Part shown: positions 17,740 through 26,988 of the stretch, piece by piece
How the letters are laid out: every line of letters starts with the position of its first letter
Numbering within the stretch: the stretch's first letter is position 1
NCBI RefSeq assembly: GCF_030538755.1
Contig: NZ_JAUNTJ010000002.1
Location: 156,603 to 220,602 of the forward strand
Source: Paracoccus sp. (in: a-proteobacteria)
GTDB taxonomy: Bacteria > Pseudomonadota > Alphaproteobacteria > Rhodobacterales > Rhodobacteraceae
Reading direction: 5' to 3'
Length of the DNA: 64,000 nucleotides
Made by a program: the position numbers and the translations under genes
Notes under the pieces: model-generated
Told to the model about the DNA's origin: nothing
Seen by the model: the letters and a program-made list of their open reading frames with translations, nothing else
Databases searched by the model: none

Positions 17740-18798
17740 ATGGCAGAACCGGCACAAGACACCAGCCGCGGCGCGGCGATCACCTTTGACGGCGTGGGCA
17801 AGACCTTTGCAGGCGGCGCAACGGCGCTGCATGATGCGACGCTGCATGTCGAACCGGGCGCGATCTGCGGCATCATCGGGCGATCCGGCGCGGGCAAATC
17901 GACCTTGCTGCGCATGGTCAACGGGCTGGAGCGTCCGACCAGCGGCACCGTGACCGTGGGCGGGCGCGATGTGGGCGCGGCACGCGGCGGCGATCTGCGC
18001 GCGATCCGGCGGCAGGTCGGGATGATTTTCCAGCATTTCAACCTGCTGGCCTCGCGGTCGGTGGCGGGCAATATCGCGCTGCCACTGGAAATCGCCGGGG
18101 TGCCGGATGGCGAAATCCGCCCGCGTGTGGCGGAACTGATCGAACAGGTGGGGCTGAACGCGCTGGCCGACCGTTACCCGGCGCAACTGTCGGGCGGGCA
18201 GAAACAGCGCGTCGGCATTGCCCGTGCGCTGGCCACCCGCCCGCGCGTGCTGTTGTCGGACGAGGCGACTTCGGCGCTGGACCCGGAAACCACGCAGACG
18301 GTGCTGGCCTTGCTGCGCGAGATCAACCGCGATCTTGGGCTGACGATCCTGCTGATTACCCACGAAATGGCGGTGGTGCGTGACATCGCCAGCCATGTGG
18401 CGGTGATTGACGGCGGGCGTATCGTGGAAAGCGGGCCGACCTATGACGTGTTCGTGCGCCCGCAGCACGCCACCACACAGTCGTTCCTGTCCGCCGTCAC
18501 CGGCATTCGCCTGCCCGAATTCATCGCCAGCCGTATGCTGCCGGATCGTCCGGCCACGGGGGGCGAGGAAATCATCCGCGTGACCTTTGCCGGTGTGCAT
18601 GCCACCGATCCGATGCTGGCGCGGCTGACCGGGCAGATGGGCATCGGCGTCAACATTCTGGCTGGCGCGATCGAGGAAATCGGCCCGCATCCCTTTGGTA
18701 ACCTGCTGATCGCCGTCGATGCCGCCCGTGCGCCCGAGGCGCGGGGCTTTCTGGAACAACACGGCCTGCTGACCGAGGTGCTTGGCTATGTCGGCTAA
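17740..18798 (+). CDS. metN: Methionine ABC transporter ATP-binding protein MetN
   Basis: 352-residue ATPase driving uptake of methionine through MetI. Walker A GRSGAGKS at residues 47-54, signature LSGGQKQRVGIARAL, Walker B VLLSDEATSALD and switch His in LLITHEMAV are all intact. After residue about 265 follows the C-terminal NIL/ACT-like domain, which in E. coli MetN binds methionine and inhibits transport when cytoplasmic levels are high. It overlaps metI by 11 bases and metQ follows, the canonical metNIQ order. Confidence 0.95.
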   Translation: MAEPAQDTSRGAAITFDGVGKTFAGGATALHDATLHVEPGAICGIIGRSGAGKSTLLRMVNGLERPTSGTVTVGGRDVGAARGGDLRAIRRQVGMIFQHFNLLASRSVAGNIALPLEIAGVPDGEIRPRVAELIEQVGLNALADRYPAQLSGGQKQRVGIARALATRPRVLLSDEATSALDPETTQTVLALLREINRDLGLTILLITHEMAVVRDIASHVAVIDGGRIVESGPTYDVFVRPQHATTQSFLSAVTGIRLPEFIASRMLPDRPATGGEEIIRVTFAGVHATDPMLARLTGQMGIGVNILAGAIEEIGPHPFGNLLIAVDAARAPEARGFLEQHGLLTEVLGYVG

Positions 18799-19456
18799 TC
18801 TGATCGCGCTGCTGATGACCGCCACATGGCAGACCGTTTACATGGTCGCCATATCGGCCCTGCTGGGCACGCTGATCGGCCTGCCGTTGGGGGTGTTTCT
18901 GGCCACCTCGCAGCGGGGCGAGCTGTTGTCGGCGCCATGGGTGAACAAGGTGCTGGGGCTGGTGGTGAACGCCGCCCGCTCGGTTCCGTTCATCATCCTG
19001 GTGGTGGCGATCATCCCGTTTACGCGGGCGATTGTCGGCACATCCATTGGAACCAACGCGGCTATCGTGCCGCTGACCATCGCCGCCGCGCCCTTTATCG
19101 CCCGGCTGATCGAAAACGCCATCCGCGAGGTGGACGCCGGTCTGATCGAGGCTGCCCGCGCCATGGGGGCGACGCCGGTGCAGATCATCCGCAAGGTTCT
19201 GCTGCGCGAGGCATTGCCGGGCATCACGCTGGGACTGACGCTGGCAGTGGTGTCGCTGATCGGCTATTCCGCCATGGTCGGTGCCGTTGGCGGTGAAGGC
19301 CTGGGCGATCTGGGCATCCGCTATGGCTATCAGCGGTTCATGCCGGATGTGATGCTGACCGTTGTGGTGATCCTGATCGTGATGGTGCAACTGGTGCAAT
19401 CCATCGGCGAATGGATCGCCGCCCGCGTGGACAAGCGCGCCCCCAAGGGCCACTGA
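18788..19456 (+). CDS. metI: Methionine ABC transporter permease MetI
   Basis: 222-residue inner-membrane permease with five to six spans. The cytoplasmic coupling loop EAARAMGATPVQIIRKVLLREALPGI carries the EAA motif that docks with MetN. The ATG lies 11 bases inside metN, so translation is coupled. Length and the closing NxxGEWIAARVDKR tail fit MetI. Confidence 0.94.
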   Translation: MSANLIALLMTATWQTVYMVAISALLGTLIGLPLGVFLATSQRGELLSAPWVNKVLGLVVNAARSVPFIILVVAIIPFTRAIVGTSIGTNAAIVPLTIAAAPFIARLIENAIREVDAGLIEAARAMGATPVQIIRKVLLREALPGITLGLTLAVVSLIGYSAMVGAVGGEGLGDLGIRYGYQRFMPDVMLTVVVILIVMVQLVQSIGEWIAARVDKRAPKGH

Positions 19457-19482
19457 TTTTCGCAGAAGAAGGAGAGACTGAC

Positions 19483-20256
19483 ATGCTGCGACTGACCACT
19501 TTCGTTTCCGCCATCGCACTGTTGGCAGCCGCCGCGATGGCCACCGACATCACCGTGGGCGTATCCCCCGGCGAGCATGGCGAGATCATGGAAGAAGTCG
19601 CCAAGGTCGCTGCCCCCAAGGGGCTGAACATCCGCGTGATCGAGTTTTCTGATTACGTCGTCCCCAATCAGGCGCTGGCCGATGGCGATCTGAGCGCCAA
19701 CAGCTTCCAGCACCGGCCCTATCTGGAAAACCAGATCAATGACCGCGGCTTTGATCTGGTCGAGGTCGGCACCACCATCACCACGCCGATGGGGGTCTAT
19801 TCCAGCAAGATTCAGGATCTGGCCGATCTGCCCGAGGGCGGGCGCGTTGCCATTCCGAACGACCCGACCAACGGCGGGCGCGCGCTGCTGGTGCTGCAAC
19901 AGAAAGGCGTGCTGAAGCTGGCCGAGGGCACCGGCCTTGTCCCCAGCCCGCTGGATGTGACCGAAAACCCGAAAAACCTGCGCTTTATGGAGTTGGACGC
20001 CGCGCAACTGCCGCGCGCGCTGGCCGATGCGGATGTTGCCGTCATCAACACCAACTATGCGCTGGCCTCGGGGCTGAACCCCAAGGATGACGCCATCGCG
20101 ATGGAAGAAAACAGCCCCTATGTGAACATCATCGTGGTCAAGAACGGCACGCAGGACGAACCCTGGGTCCAGCAACTGGTCGAGGCCTATCACAGCCCCG
20201 AGGTCAAAGCCTTTATCGAGGAAAAATACGACGGCGCGGTTCTGCCAAGCTGGTAA
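19483..20256 (+). CDS. metQ: Methionine ABC transporter substrate-binding protein MetQ
   Basis: 257-residue periplasmic binding protein of the NlpA/MetQ family. It has a Sec signal MLRLTTFVSAIALLAAAAMA with likely cleavage after AMA and no lipobox Cys, so it appears to be soluble rather than the usual lipoprotein. Family motifs include VGVSPGEHGEIMEEV, NSFQHRPYLE and VAVINTNYAL, the Asn of which contacts the ligand in MetQ structures. Strong SD (AAGGAGAG) eight bases before the ATG. Last gene of metNIQ; a hairpin repeat element follows the stop. Confidence 0.93.
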   Translation: MLRLTTFVSAIALLAAAAMATDITVGVSPGEHGEIMEEVAKVAAPKGLNIRVIEFSDYVVPNQALADGDLSANSFQHRPYLENQINDRGFDLVEVGTTITTPMGVYSSKIQDLADLPEGGRVAIPNDPTNGGRALLVLQQKGVLKLAEGTGLVPSPLDVTENPKNLRFMELDAAQLPRALADADVAVINTNYALASGLNPKDDAIAMEENSPYVNIIVVKNGTQDEPWVQQLVEAYHSPEVKAFIEEKYDGAVLPSW

Positions 20257-20278
20257 TCGGCGCGGGGCCGCCCAAAGG

Positions 20279-20332
20279 CCGGGGGTTTCACACCCCCGGA
20301 CCCCCGTGGGATATTTTTCGGACCAAAGATGA
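20279..20332 (+). repeat. 3'-end repeat element A1 (hairpin plus TATTTTTCGGACCAAAGATG)
   Basis: A 7-bp CCGGGGG/CCCCCGG stem with TTTCACA loop (20279-20299), then ACCCCCGTGGGA, then TATTTTTCGGACCAAAGATG. It lies 22 bases after the metQ stop in the same orientation as metQ. Nearly the same sequence recurs at 45952-46073, 58450-58489 and 58623-58675, in each case 3' of a gene and in that gene's orientation. It may act as terminator or 3' UTR stabiliser. Confidence 0.85.
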
Positions 20333-20404
20333 GGTCGGGCGTTTGTTAGGGGCATCGGGTTTTTCCTGAGCCTTTTTGCCCGGTAGGATATTGAGAGAGC
20401 AAGG

Positions 20405-21805
20405 ATGCCTTTGAACCCGGCAGATGAGCGGTTGGCGCGGGTTTTGCCCGAGGGGGTTCTGCGCGAGGTCTCGCCCGGCTATCTGGACGAGCCGCGCGGG
20501 CGGTATCTGGGGCAGGCCGGTCTGGTGGCCGCGCCGCGTGATCCGGGCGAGGTGGCGGCGGTGATCCGGGCCTGTGCGGCGGCGCGGGTGGCGGTGGTGC
20601 CGCGTGGGGGCGGCACCGGGCTGGTTGGCGGGCAGGTGATGCCGGATGGCCCGGCACCTTTGATCCTGTCGCTGGAACGGATGGCGGCTGTGCGGGCGGT
20701 TTACCCTGACGAGGGGGTTTTGCTGGCCGAGGCCGGTGTCACCTTGCAGGCTGCCCGTGATGCGGCGGCGGGGGTGGGGATGCAGTTTCCGCTGTCGCTG
20801 GCCTCGCAGGGGACGGCGCAGATTGGCGGGGTGCTGTCCACCAATGCGGGAGGGGTGAACGTGCTGCGTTATGGTTCCGCCCGCGCGCTGTGTCTGGGGG
20901 TCGAGGCGGTTTTGCCCGATGGCACGCCGATGCGCGATCTGCGGCGGCTGCGCAAGGATAACACCGGTTATGCCATCCGCGATCTGCTGATCGGGGCCGA
21001 GGGCAGTCTGGGCATCATCACCGCCGCCAGTCTGGTGCTGGCCCCGGTGCCTGCTGAAACCGGCGTTGCGATGCTGGTCGTTGAAAGCCCGCAGGCTGCG
21101 CTGCGTCTGCTGGCTTTGGCGCAGGCGCGGATGGCGGGTGGGGTCACGGCGTTTGAACTGATCGGCGGGCAGGGCTTGCGCTTTTTGGCCGAGGTTCTGC
21201 CGGATATTCGCCAGCCCTTTCCCCAACCGCCCGACTGGTCGGTGCTGATCGAGGTGGGGTTGCCGGCCGGGTTAAGCGCCGCCGACGCGCTGGAGGGGCT
21301 GTTCGGCGAGGCCGCCGAAGCCGGGCTGGTCAGCGACGGGGTGATCGCGCAATCAGGCGCGCAGGCGGCTGATCTGTGGACCCTGCGCGAACATATCCCC
21401 GACGCCAACCGCCGTATCGGTGCGATTGCCAGCCATGACATCAGCCTGCCGCTGACCGAGGTGGCCGGGTTTATCCGCGATGCAGGCGATTGGTTGGCCG
21501 GGCAGGGGGATATGCGGGTGAATTGCTTTGGTCATCTGGGCGATGGCAACCTGCATTACAACCTGTTCCCCGCACCGGGGCGGCGGCGCGAGGATTACGA
21601 TCAGCAGCGCGCGGGCCTGTCGCGGCATCTGCATCAGATGGTGGTCGAGCGCGGCGGCTCGTTTTCCGCGGAACATGGCGTCGGGCGGCTGAAGGTGGCG
21701 GATCTGGCGCATTGGGGTGATCCGGGGCGGCTGGCGGCGATGCGCGCCATCAAGGCCGCGCTGGACCCGCAGGGAATCATGAATCCGGGCGCGGTTCTGG
21801 GCTGA
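20405..21805 (+). CDS. FAD-linked 2-hydroxyacid dehydrogenase (GlcD / D-lactate / D-2-hydroxyglutarate type)
   Basis: 466-residue flavoenzyme of the PCMH/FAD_binding_4 plus FAD-oxidase C family. FAD-binding motifs PRGGGTGLVGGQV (about 65) and SLASQGTAQIGGVLSTNAGG (about 135) are followed by LRKDNTGYAIRDLLIGAEGSLGIITAA. The C-terminal domain has NCFGHLGDGNLHYNLFP, whose His residues bind the active-site metal in relatives, and EHGVGRLK. Glycolate oxidase GlcE/GlcF partners are absent, so a stand-alone D-lactate or D-2-hydroxyglutarate dehydrogenase is more likely. The substrate is not decidable. Confidence 0.9.
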   Translation: MPLNPADERLARVLPEGVLREVSPGYLDEPRGRYLGQAGLVAAPRDPGEVAAVIRACAAARVAVVPRGGGTGLVGGQVMPDGPAPLILSLERMAAVRAVYPDEGVLLAEAGVTLQAARDAAAGVGMQFPLSLASQGTAQIGGVLSTNAGGVNVLRYGSARALCLGVEAVLPDGTPMRDLRRLRKDNTGYAIRDLLIGAEGSLGIITAASLVLAPVPAETGVAMLVVESPQAALRLLALAQARMAGGVTAFELIGGQGLRFLAEVLPDIRQPFPQPPDWSVLIEVGLPAGLSAADALEGLFGEAAEAGLVSDGVIAQSGAQAADLWTLREHIPDANRRIGAIASHDISLPLTEVAGFIRDAGDWLAGQGDMRVNCFGHLGDGNLHYNLFPAPGRRREDYDQQRAGLSRHLHQMVVERGGSFSAEHGVGRLKVADLAHWGDPGRLAAMRAIKAALDPQGIMNPGAVLG

Positions 21806-21967
21806 ACATTTGTTCAGGCGGCACCTGCTGCCGATTGCGCGGGGTAGGGGTAACTATCGCAACAGAGGGTGTTTTCATCGCAATTTCGTCAATTCATGCG
21901 GATGGCGATTGCCTTTGTGCGGCCATCGGCGTCAGTGATAACGGCATTAACACTGGTGGAGTATGTG

Positions 21968-22543
21968 ATGGGTTACGCAATCCGAATGGGTGTCGTTGCG
22001 ATGGTCGCCGTGCTGGCAGGTTGTGGCGGTGGTGGCAGCAGCAGTTCCTCGCCGTCTGGCGATCCGTCGCGGGTGTCGTTTGACGCCATGCGCAATGGGC
22101 TGCTGGCGCTGGATCAAGAGTTGGCGCAGGCCAATTCCGTCATAGCCCCGACGCAGGGCCGGGCAACCTATAACGGCTATATGAGCGGTGGCCGCAGCGC
22201 GGATATGGCGCTGAACGACCCGGAATTTGCCAGCCGGGTGCAGTTGAGGGCCAATTTCGACCGTCAGACCATGGACGGGCGCTTTTATCAGTTCGCTGAC
22301 AAGGACAACAATTCGGTGCAAGGCGAACTGACGCTGAGCGATGGCCAGATCGACGGTCGCCGGTTCGAGGCCGATGTGGCCGGGCGTCTGACCGACAGCA
22401 ACGGCACGCGCATCCGTGTCAGCGGCGAAACCGACGGCGGCTTTTATGGGGCGGGGGCTGCGGCTGTCGTGGGTTCGCTGGTCGTCAGCGATGTAGATCA
22501 TCCCGATTCCGGGCTGATCGGCGCCTATATCGCCAGGAAATAA
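21968..22543 (+). CDS. TbpB-like beta-barrel surface lipoprotein
   Basis: 191-residue predicted lipoprotein: signal ending VAVLAGC (lipobox) followed by a Gly/Ser-rich linker. The mature part resembles the single-barrel transferrin-binding-protein-B-like fold: YNGYMSGGR, GELTLSDGQIDGRRFEADVAGRL, and the closing GGFYGAGAAAVVGSLVV, comparable to the FYGPxAxExGG ending of TbpB barrels. The start at 21968 has GGAG six bases upstream; longer starts give a non-signal lead. Such lipoproteins are often exported by Slam, but no slam gene or TonB receptor is adjacent. Ligand unknown. Confidence 0.65.
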   Translation: MGYAIRMGVVAMVAVLAGCGGGGSSSSSPSGDPSRVSFDAMRNGLLALDQELAQANSVIAPTQGRATYNGYMSGGRSADMALNDPEFASRVQLRANFDRQTMDGRFYQFADKDNNSVQGELTLSDGQIDGRRFEADVAGRLTDSNGTRIRVSGETDGGFYGAGAAAVVGSLVVSDVDHPDSGLIGAYIARK

Positions 22544-22589
22544 TGCAGATCGGCGGAATGGGCGGCGCGGATGGCACCGCCCGTATCGC

Positions 22590-23123
22590 TTAACCGCCGT
22601 CAAAGCTGGTCAGGGCGTGGACCTCGATGCCCAATGCCTCCAGCCGGGCGCGTCCGCCCAGATCGGGCAGGTCGATGACAAAGGCGCAGCCGACGATTTC
22701 CGCCCCAAGACGCTGGCACAGGGTGATCCCGGCCTCGGCGGTGCCGCCGGTGGCCAGCAGGTCATCGACGATCAGCACCTTTTCGCCGGGCTTGATGGCG
22801 TCGTCATGCACCTCCATCACGGCTTCGCCGTATTCCAGCGCGTAAGCCTGCGAAATGACGGTGCCGGGCAGCTTGCCCTTTTTGCGGATCGGGACAAAGC
22901 CGGTGGACATCTGATGCGCCACCGCGCCGCCCAGGATAAAGCCCCGCGCCTCTAGCCCCGCCACCTTGTCTATGCGCAGGCCGGCATAGGGGTGCAGCAA
23001 CTGGTCGATGGCCATGCGAAAGCCCCGCGCGTCGGCAAACAGCGTGGTGACATCGCGAAAGACGATCCCCTCGTGCGGGAAATCGACGATGGTGCGGATA
23101 TAGTCGCGGACGGTGCGGCTCAT
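22590..23123 (-). CDS. apt: Adenine phosphoribosyltransferase
   Basis: 177-residue cytoplasmic purine-salvage enzyme converting adenine and PRPP to AMP and pyrophosphate. The PRPP loop [16 protein letters not shown] (about residues 120-135) and the N-terminal [24 protein letters not shown] are typical Apt. Length is normal. Its ATG overlaps the stop of the upstream flavin reductase gene (ATGA), indicating coupled translation, though no functional link is evident. Confidence 0.96.
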   Translation of the reverse strand: MSRTVRDYIRTIVDFPHEGIVFRDVTTLFADARGFRMAIDQLLHPYAGLRIDKVAGLEARGFILGGAVAHQMSTGFVPIRKKGKLPGTVISQAYALEYGEAVMEVHDDAIKPGEKVLIVDDLLATGGTAEAGITLCQRLGAEIVGCAFVIDLPDLGGRARLEALGIEVHALTSFDGG

Positions 23124-23716
23124 GGGCGGTCCTGTTCAAATGTGTCGTGGACGGTGGCGTAATCCTTATAGCCAAGCCGCGCCACCCATCCCGGACCGCG
23201 CAGGTCAAAACGACCGTCGATGATGCAGTCATCACGCAGATGCACGCCGGTGACGACGCCGAATACGGCGAAATTCGCCTCGCCCGCCAGCCGGATGATC
23301 TGGGTCAGGCGGCATTCCAGCGCGGCGGCGGCCCCGGCCACGCGCGGGGCGTTGATGGTGGTGCAATTTGCGGTGGTGATGCCGCAGGCGTCGAACTCGC
23401 TGGTTCCGGCGGGCAGCGCGGCCGAGGTGGCGTTGATCGCCTGCGCCATGCTGCCATCGCCGATATTGACGCAAAACACCCCGGTTTCCGCGATCTGGGC
23501 CACGCTGTCCTTGGTGCCGCGGCGGTCGTCCTTGGCCCCGGTCGAGGCAAACATCACCTGCGGCGGCACATAGGCCACGGCGTTGAAAAAGGAATAGGGC
23601 GCCAGATTGTCGCCCGCAGGCCCGCGCGTGGAAATCCAGCCGATGGGGCGGGGGGCGATGATCGCGTTGAGCGGGTTATGCGGCAGGCCGTGGCCCGTTT
23701 CGGGTCTGTAGAACAT
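23120..23716 (-). CDS. Flavin reductase-like domain protein
   Basis: 198-residue protein of the flavin-reductase-like (FMN-binding split-barrel) family. The conserved N-terminal part is [30 protein letters not shown] ([11 protein letters not shown] motif), followed by [19 protein letters not shown], where the PYSFFNA stretch binds FMN. Such proteins reduce FMN/FAD or act as flavoproteins of unknown substrate. The start at 23716 is preceded by AAGG on the minus strand; the upstream extension lacks similarity. Coupled by ATGA to apt. Confidence 0.88.
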   Translation of the reverse strand: MFYRPETGHGLPHNPLNAIIAPRPIGWISTRGPAGDNLAPYSFFNAVAYVPPQVMFASTGAKDDRRGTKDSVAQIAETGVFCVNIGDGSMAQAINATSAALPAGTSEFDACGITTANCTTINAPRVAGAAAALECRLTQIIRLAGEANFAVFGVVTGVHLRDDCIIDGRFDLRGPGWVARLGYKDYATVHDTFEQDRP

Positions 23717-23828
23717 GGGGATCAACCTTTGGCTTTGACGCAACCTGCCATCAGGGCGCGGCTTGTGCAATGCGCCCTTGCATCCCCCGGCTTGCATGGT
23801 ATCCGGCCCCGCACCAGCCAGAGGTCCG

Positions 23829-24446
23829 ATGTTCGAAATCTGTCCCGAAACCGATCAGGATACGCCCGAGGTCGAGGCGCTTTATGACCTGTGTTTCGCA
23901 CCGGGGCGGACGGCGCTGTCGTCCTATCGCCTGCGCGACGGCGTGCCCAAGGTGGCGGACCTGTGCCTTGTGCTGCGCGATTCGGCGAACATTCTGCTGG
24001 CGGCGATCCGGTTCTGGCCGGTGCGTGTGGGCGGGCGGGCCACGCTGCTGCTTGGCCCCATCGCCGTCCACCCCACCGCCCAGGGCGAGGGGCTGGGCGC
24101 GATCCTGATGCGCGATTCGCTGGACCGGGCGCGCCGTCTGGGCTGGGGCCGGGTGCTGCTGGTGGGGGATGCGCCCTATTACGCGCGCTTTGGCTTTACC
24201 CGGCTGGATGGGGTTGAGATGCCGCCGCCCACCAACCCCGACCGCGTGCTGGGGCTGGCCTTGCAGCCCGGTGCCTGGGACGGCATTTCGGGCGCCGTCA
24301 CCCGCGAAGAACCGGGCGGTGTGCTGGCAGGGCTGGCAGAACTGGCCCGCGGTTCCCATATCGGTTCAGCCTGCGTCGAGGTCGCAGGTGCCAGGGATGG
24401 GAAAGATGACCGCACAAAATCAGGTGGTTCTGCCGCCGATCAATGA
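23829..24446 (+). CDS. GNAT-family N-acetyltransferase
   Basis: 205-residue acetyltransferase. The acetyl-CoA loop is GPIAVHPTAQGEGLGAILMRDSL (V-x-P-x-x-Q-G-x-G-x-A type motif A), followed by VLLVGDAPYYARFGF, typical of the YhbS-like subgroup. The SD GAGGTCC directly precedes the ATG. Substrate unknown. Its 3' end overlaps the start of the EcsC-family gene by 41-50 bases in another frame. Confidence 0.88.
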   Translation: MFEICPETDQDTPEVEALYDLCFAPGRTALSSYRLRDGVPKVADLCLVLRDSANILLAAIRFWPVRVGGRATLLLGPIAVHPTAQGEGLGAILMRDSLDRARRLGWGRVLLVGDAPYYARFGFTRLDGVEMPPPTNPDRVLGLALQPGAWDGISGAVTREEPGGVLAGLAELARGSHIGSACVEVAGARDGKDDRTKSGGSAADQ

Positions 24447-25203
24447 TCCGACCGTTCACGCCGCGATCCAGCGGCTGGCCCGCCGCTATGTTGATGCGGG
24501 CGGTATGGGGATGGAGATCCTGCAATCCATCGGCACCAGCGCCGAAGGGCTGATCGCCCGGCTGCCTGCTCCGGTGCGCAAGCGGATGGACCGGATCACA
24601 TCGGCGGCGCTGACGCGGGCCTTTGACGCCGCCGCCGGGTCGCGCCGGGTGGTGCGCGACCGGGGTGACTGGTTCAACCGCTTTGCCTCGGCCGTCAGCG
24701 GTGCAGCAGGTGGCGTGGGTGGGCTGGCCGGGGCGGTGGTCGAAACGCCGGTCACGGTCACGCTGCTGTCGCGCGCCATTCTGGAAATCGCCGCCGAACA
24801 CGGCTTTGACCCCGAAGACCAAACCATCCGCGCCGAGGCGCTGCGCGTCTTTGCCGCAGCCGGACCGATCGCCGCCGATGACGCCACCGATCTGGGCCTG
24901 CTGGCCGCCAAGCTGTCGGTGACAGGGCAGACCATTCAGGGCCTGATCGCCCGCGTCGCCCCGCGCCTGTCCGCCGTGCTGGGGCAGAAACTGGCGGCGC
25001 AGGCGGTGCCGGTGCTGGGGGCCTTTGCCGGGGCCAGCATCAACTACACCTTCACCCGCTATTATCAGGAACTGGCGCGGGTGCATTTCGGCACCCTGCG
25101 TCTGGCACAGGAAAGCGGTATCCCGAAAGAGGCGCTGAACGAACGGCTGCGGCTGGCGATCCTGTCCCTGCAAGACCGTCAGCGGACAGTGCGCCGGGCC
25201 TGA
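24397..25203 (+). CDS. EcsC-family protein
   Basis: About 268 residues, matching the EcsC family: an N-terminal basic segment, then the Gly/Ala-rich hydrophobic GAAGGVGGLAGAVVETPVTVTLLSRAILEIAAEHG near residue 110, a second hydrophobic stretch LAAQAVPVLGAFAGASINYTFTRYYQELARVHF, and a polar tail. EcsC was named after the Bacillus ecs locus but its biochemical role is unknown. The start is uncertain (ATG 24397 or 24406), both inside the preceding GNAT gene. Confidence 0.8.
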   Translation: MGKMTAQNQVVLPPINDPTVHAAIQRLARRYVDAGGMGMEILQSIGTSAEGLIARLPAPVRKRMDRITSAALTRAFDAAAGSRRVVRDRGDWFNRFASAVSGAAGGVGGLAGAVVETPVTVTLLSRAILEIAAEHGFDPEDQTIRAEALRVFAAAGPIAADDATDLGLLAAKLSVTGQTIQGLIARVAPRLSAVLGQKLAAQAVPVLGAFAGASINYTFTRYYQELARVHFGTLRLAQESGIPKEALNERLRLAILSLQDRQRTVRRA

Positions 25204-25256
25204 CGGCGCGCCCGCGCTCACCCTCATACGTCGCGCCTGCGGCCTCGTTCCGCCAT

Positions 25257-25319
25257 GCGTATTTATGACAAACAGGAAACGGCGGGCTTCCTGTTTGCCC
25301 AAATACGCACCTTTGGGCA
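25257..25319. repeat. 3'-end repeat element B1, two facing copies
   Basis: Two facing versions of the B element: GCGTATTTATGACAAACAGG starting at 25257 on the + strand, following the EcsC gene, and the minus-strand copy covering 25288-25319, following the RecD-like gene. Together they make a long imperfect inverted repeat, arms 25257-25278 and 25288-25308. The minus copy contains TGCCCAAA/TTTGGGCA, an 8-bp perfect stem with 8-base loop. It is base-identical over 32 bases to the copy at 54027-54058 and nearly so to 51979-52010. Confidence 0.85.
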
Positions 25320-25343
25320 CAAGATCTTTACGGCAGCGCGGGG

Positions 25344-26870
25344 TTAGCCATCGGCACCCTGCGCCTCTAGCGACAGGGCTGCTGCTGTTGCGGTCAGGTC
25401 CGTGGTGTCCAGCGCGCCCGAGGGGCGGGCCAGCCGGGATTGTGTGATCCACAGCAGGCGGTTTTGTGCGCGGGTGATGGCCACATAGGTCAGGCGTTTC
25501 CACAATGGCAGGTCGGCCTCGGTCCGGTTCGACCATGCAGCGGCGGCGATGTCGGGGCCGAAGACCTGCACATCGGGCCATTGCGAGCCTTGCGCCTTGT
25601 GGATCGTGATTGCCGCCCCGTGCAGAAAAGCCGCGCCCATGCGGGCGGCATAGGGGATGAAGGGTTCCTCGATGTCGGGCATCTCGATCTTGACGATGCT
25701 GGCGACCGATACGCGCGGGTCTTCGGCCCCGATGACGTGCAGGCGGGAAAAGCCCGGCTTGCTGCCCGGTCCCAGATAGACCACCTGCGCGCCTTTGATA
25801 AGGCCGCGTGCCTCGAGGTCGATGCGTTTCTTGCGGTGTTTCAGCGGCAGTTCCAGCCCGTCGCAGATCAGCGGTTCGCCGGGCAGCAGGGCATCGCCCG
25901 GCGCGCCATGGACGGTGCGAAAGGCGTGGATCAGGCGGATGCGGGTGGCGTTGCGCCAGACCAGCACCGGGCTGCGCGCCATCAGGTCGGATTCGACCCG
26001 TTCCGCCCAGACCACGCGCGGATCGCGGGCGGCGGCATCGCGCACCATTGCCTCGAAGGCGCGGAAATCCAGTGCCGGATCGGCCAGCGCATGGGCCAGA
26101 TCAAGGATCGGGCTGTCATCCGCCTGCCGGTGAATGCGGTTCAGGATCAGCCGCTGCGGCGCGGCCAGCTTGTCAAAGACCATCTGCCCCGACTGCCCCA
26201 CCGGGGCCAGCTGCGCCGGGTCGCCGAACAGCACCAGCAGCGGGAAAATCTCGCGCAGGTCGTCGAACTGGCGGTCGTCCAGCATCGAGGCTTCGTCGAT
26301 CAGGCCAACGTCCAGCCCGTCTTCGCGCCGTTTCCAGCCCTTGATGAAATCCGACCCGCGCAGGCCCGCCGCCGCCAGTGCGCCGGGGATCGAGGCGTGC
26401 TGATCGTAGAATGCCTTGGCACGGTCCAGCGCCTCGTCCGTCAGGCTTTCGATCTTGGGGCGGGTGCCCTCGCCCGCCAGCCATTCGGCGATGCGTTCAT
26501 ATTCGGGGTCGTAAACCGGCGTATAAAGGATGCGATGGATCGTCGTGGCCGGCACGCCGCGTGTGCGCAGCACGAAGGCGGCCTTGTTGGTGGGGGCCAG
26601 CACGGCCAGCGTGCGGCGGTCCTTGCGGCGGCGGCCTTCGTAATCGCCGCTGACCAGTTCGACCCCGGCATCGCGCAGGGCGCGGGTGATGCCTGCCAGC
26701 AGCATCGTTTTACCCGAACCGGCCTTGCCGATCACCGCCATGACCCGCCCCTTGCCGGGCTGGGGCGGCAGGATTTCTTCGGCCGTCAGGTCGATGCCGG
26801 CCTGGGCAAAGGCTTCGGCCAGGGCATCCCAGGCTTCGGCCTGATCGGGGGAAAGGGCGGGAAGGGTCAT
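25344..26870 (-). CDS. ATP-dependent RecD-like DNA helicase
   Basis: 508-residue superfamily 1B helicase. Walker A GKAGSGKT at residues 48-55, motif Ia-like VLAPTNKAAFVLR, Walker B LIDEASMLDD, motif III LLVLFGDPAQLAPVG, and C-terminal ITIHKAQGSQWPDV and TYVAITRAQNRLLWI (UvrD_C_2 motif V/VI) are all present. It lacks the long N-terminal region of RecBCD RecD, so it belongs to the stand-alone RecD2/AAA_30 type. Role in repair is inferred from family. Confidence 0.9.
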   Translation of the reverse strand: MTLPALSPDQAEAWDALAEAFAQAGIDLTAEEILPPQPGKGRVMAVIGKAGSGKTMLLAGITRALRDAGVELVSGDYEGRRRKDRRTLAVLAPTNKAAFVLRTRGVPATTIHRILYTPVYDPEYERIAEWLAGEGTRPKIESLTDEALDRAKAFYDQHASIPGALAAAGLRGSDFIKGWKRREDGLDVGLIDEASMLDDRQFDDLREIFPLLVLFGDPAQLAPVGQSGQMVFDKLAAPQRLILNRIHRQADDSPILDLAHALADPALDFRAFEAMVRDAAARDPRVVWAERVESDLMARSPVLVWRNATRIRLIHAFRTVHGAPGDALLPGEPLICDGLELPLKHRKKRIDLEARGLIKGAQVVYLGPGSKPGFSRLHVIGAEDPRVSVASIVKIEMPDIEEPFIPYAARMGAAFLHGAAITIHKAQGSQWPDVQVFGPDIAAAAWSNRTEADLPLWKRLTYVAITRAQNRLLWITQSRLARPSGALDTTDLTATAAALSLEAQGADG

Positions 26871-26988
26871 GCGCCCCCCATAGCGCGGGCGGCGGTGAAA
26901 GCGAAGGGGGCAGATGCCGCGCAAAGGCGGGATTCCCCTTGCCGCCCCGTTGTGGCATAGTCGGCGCAAAACAAGAACCCGAGCAGAC

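Noticed and set aside
23829-25203. GNAT-EcsC overlap as a fused or frameshifted single gene
   Set aside because: Both proteins are complete members of unrelated families; the 41-50 base overlap is explained by ordinary gene packing or a later EcsC start.
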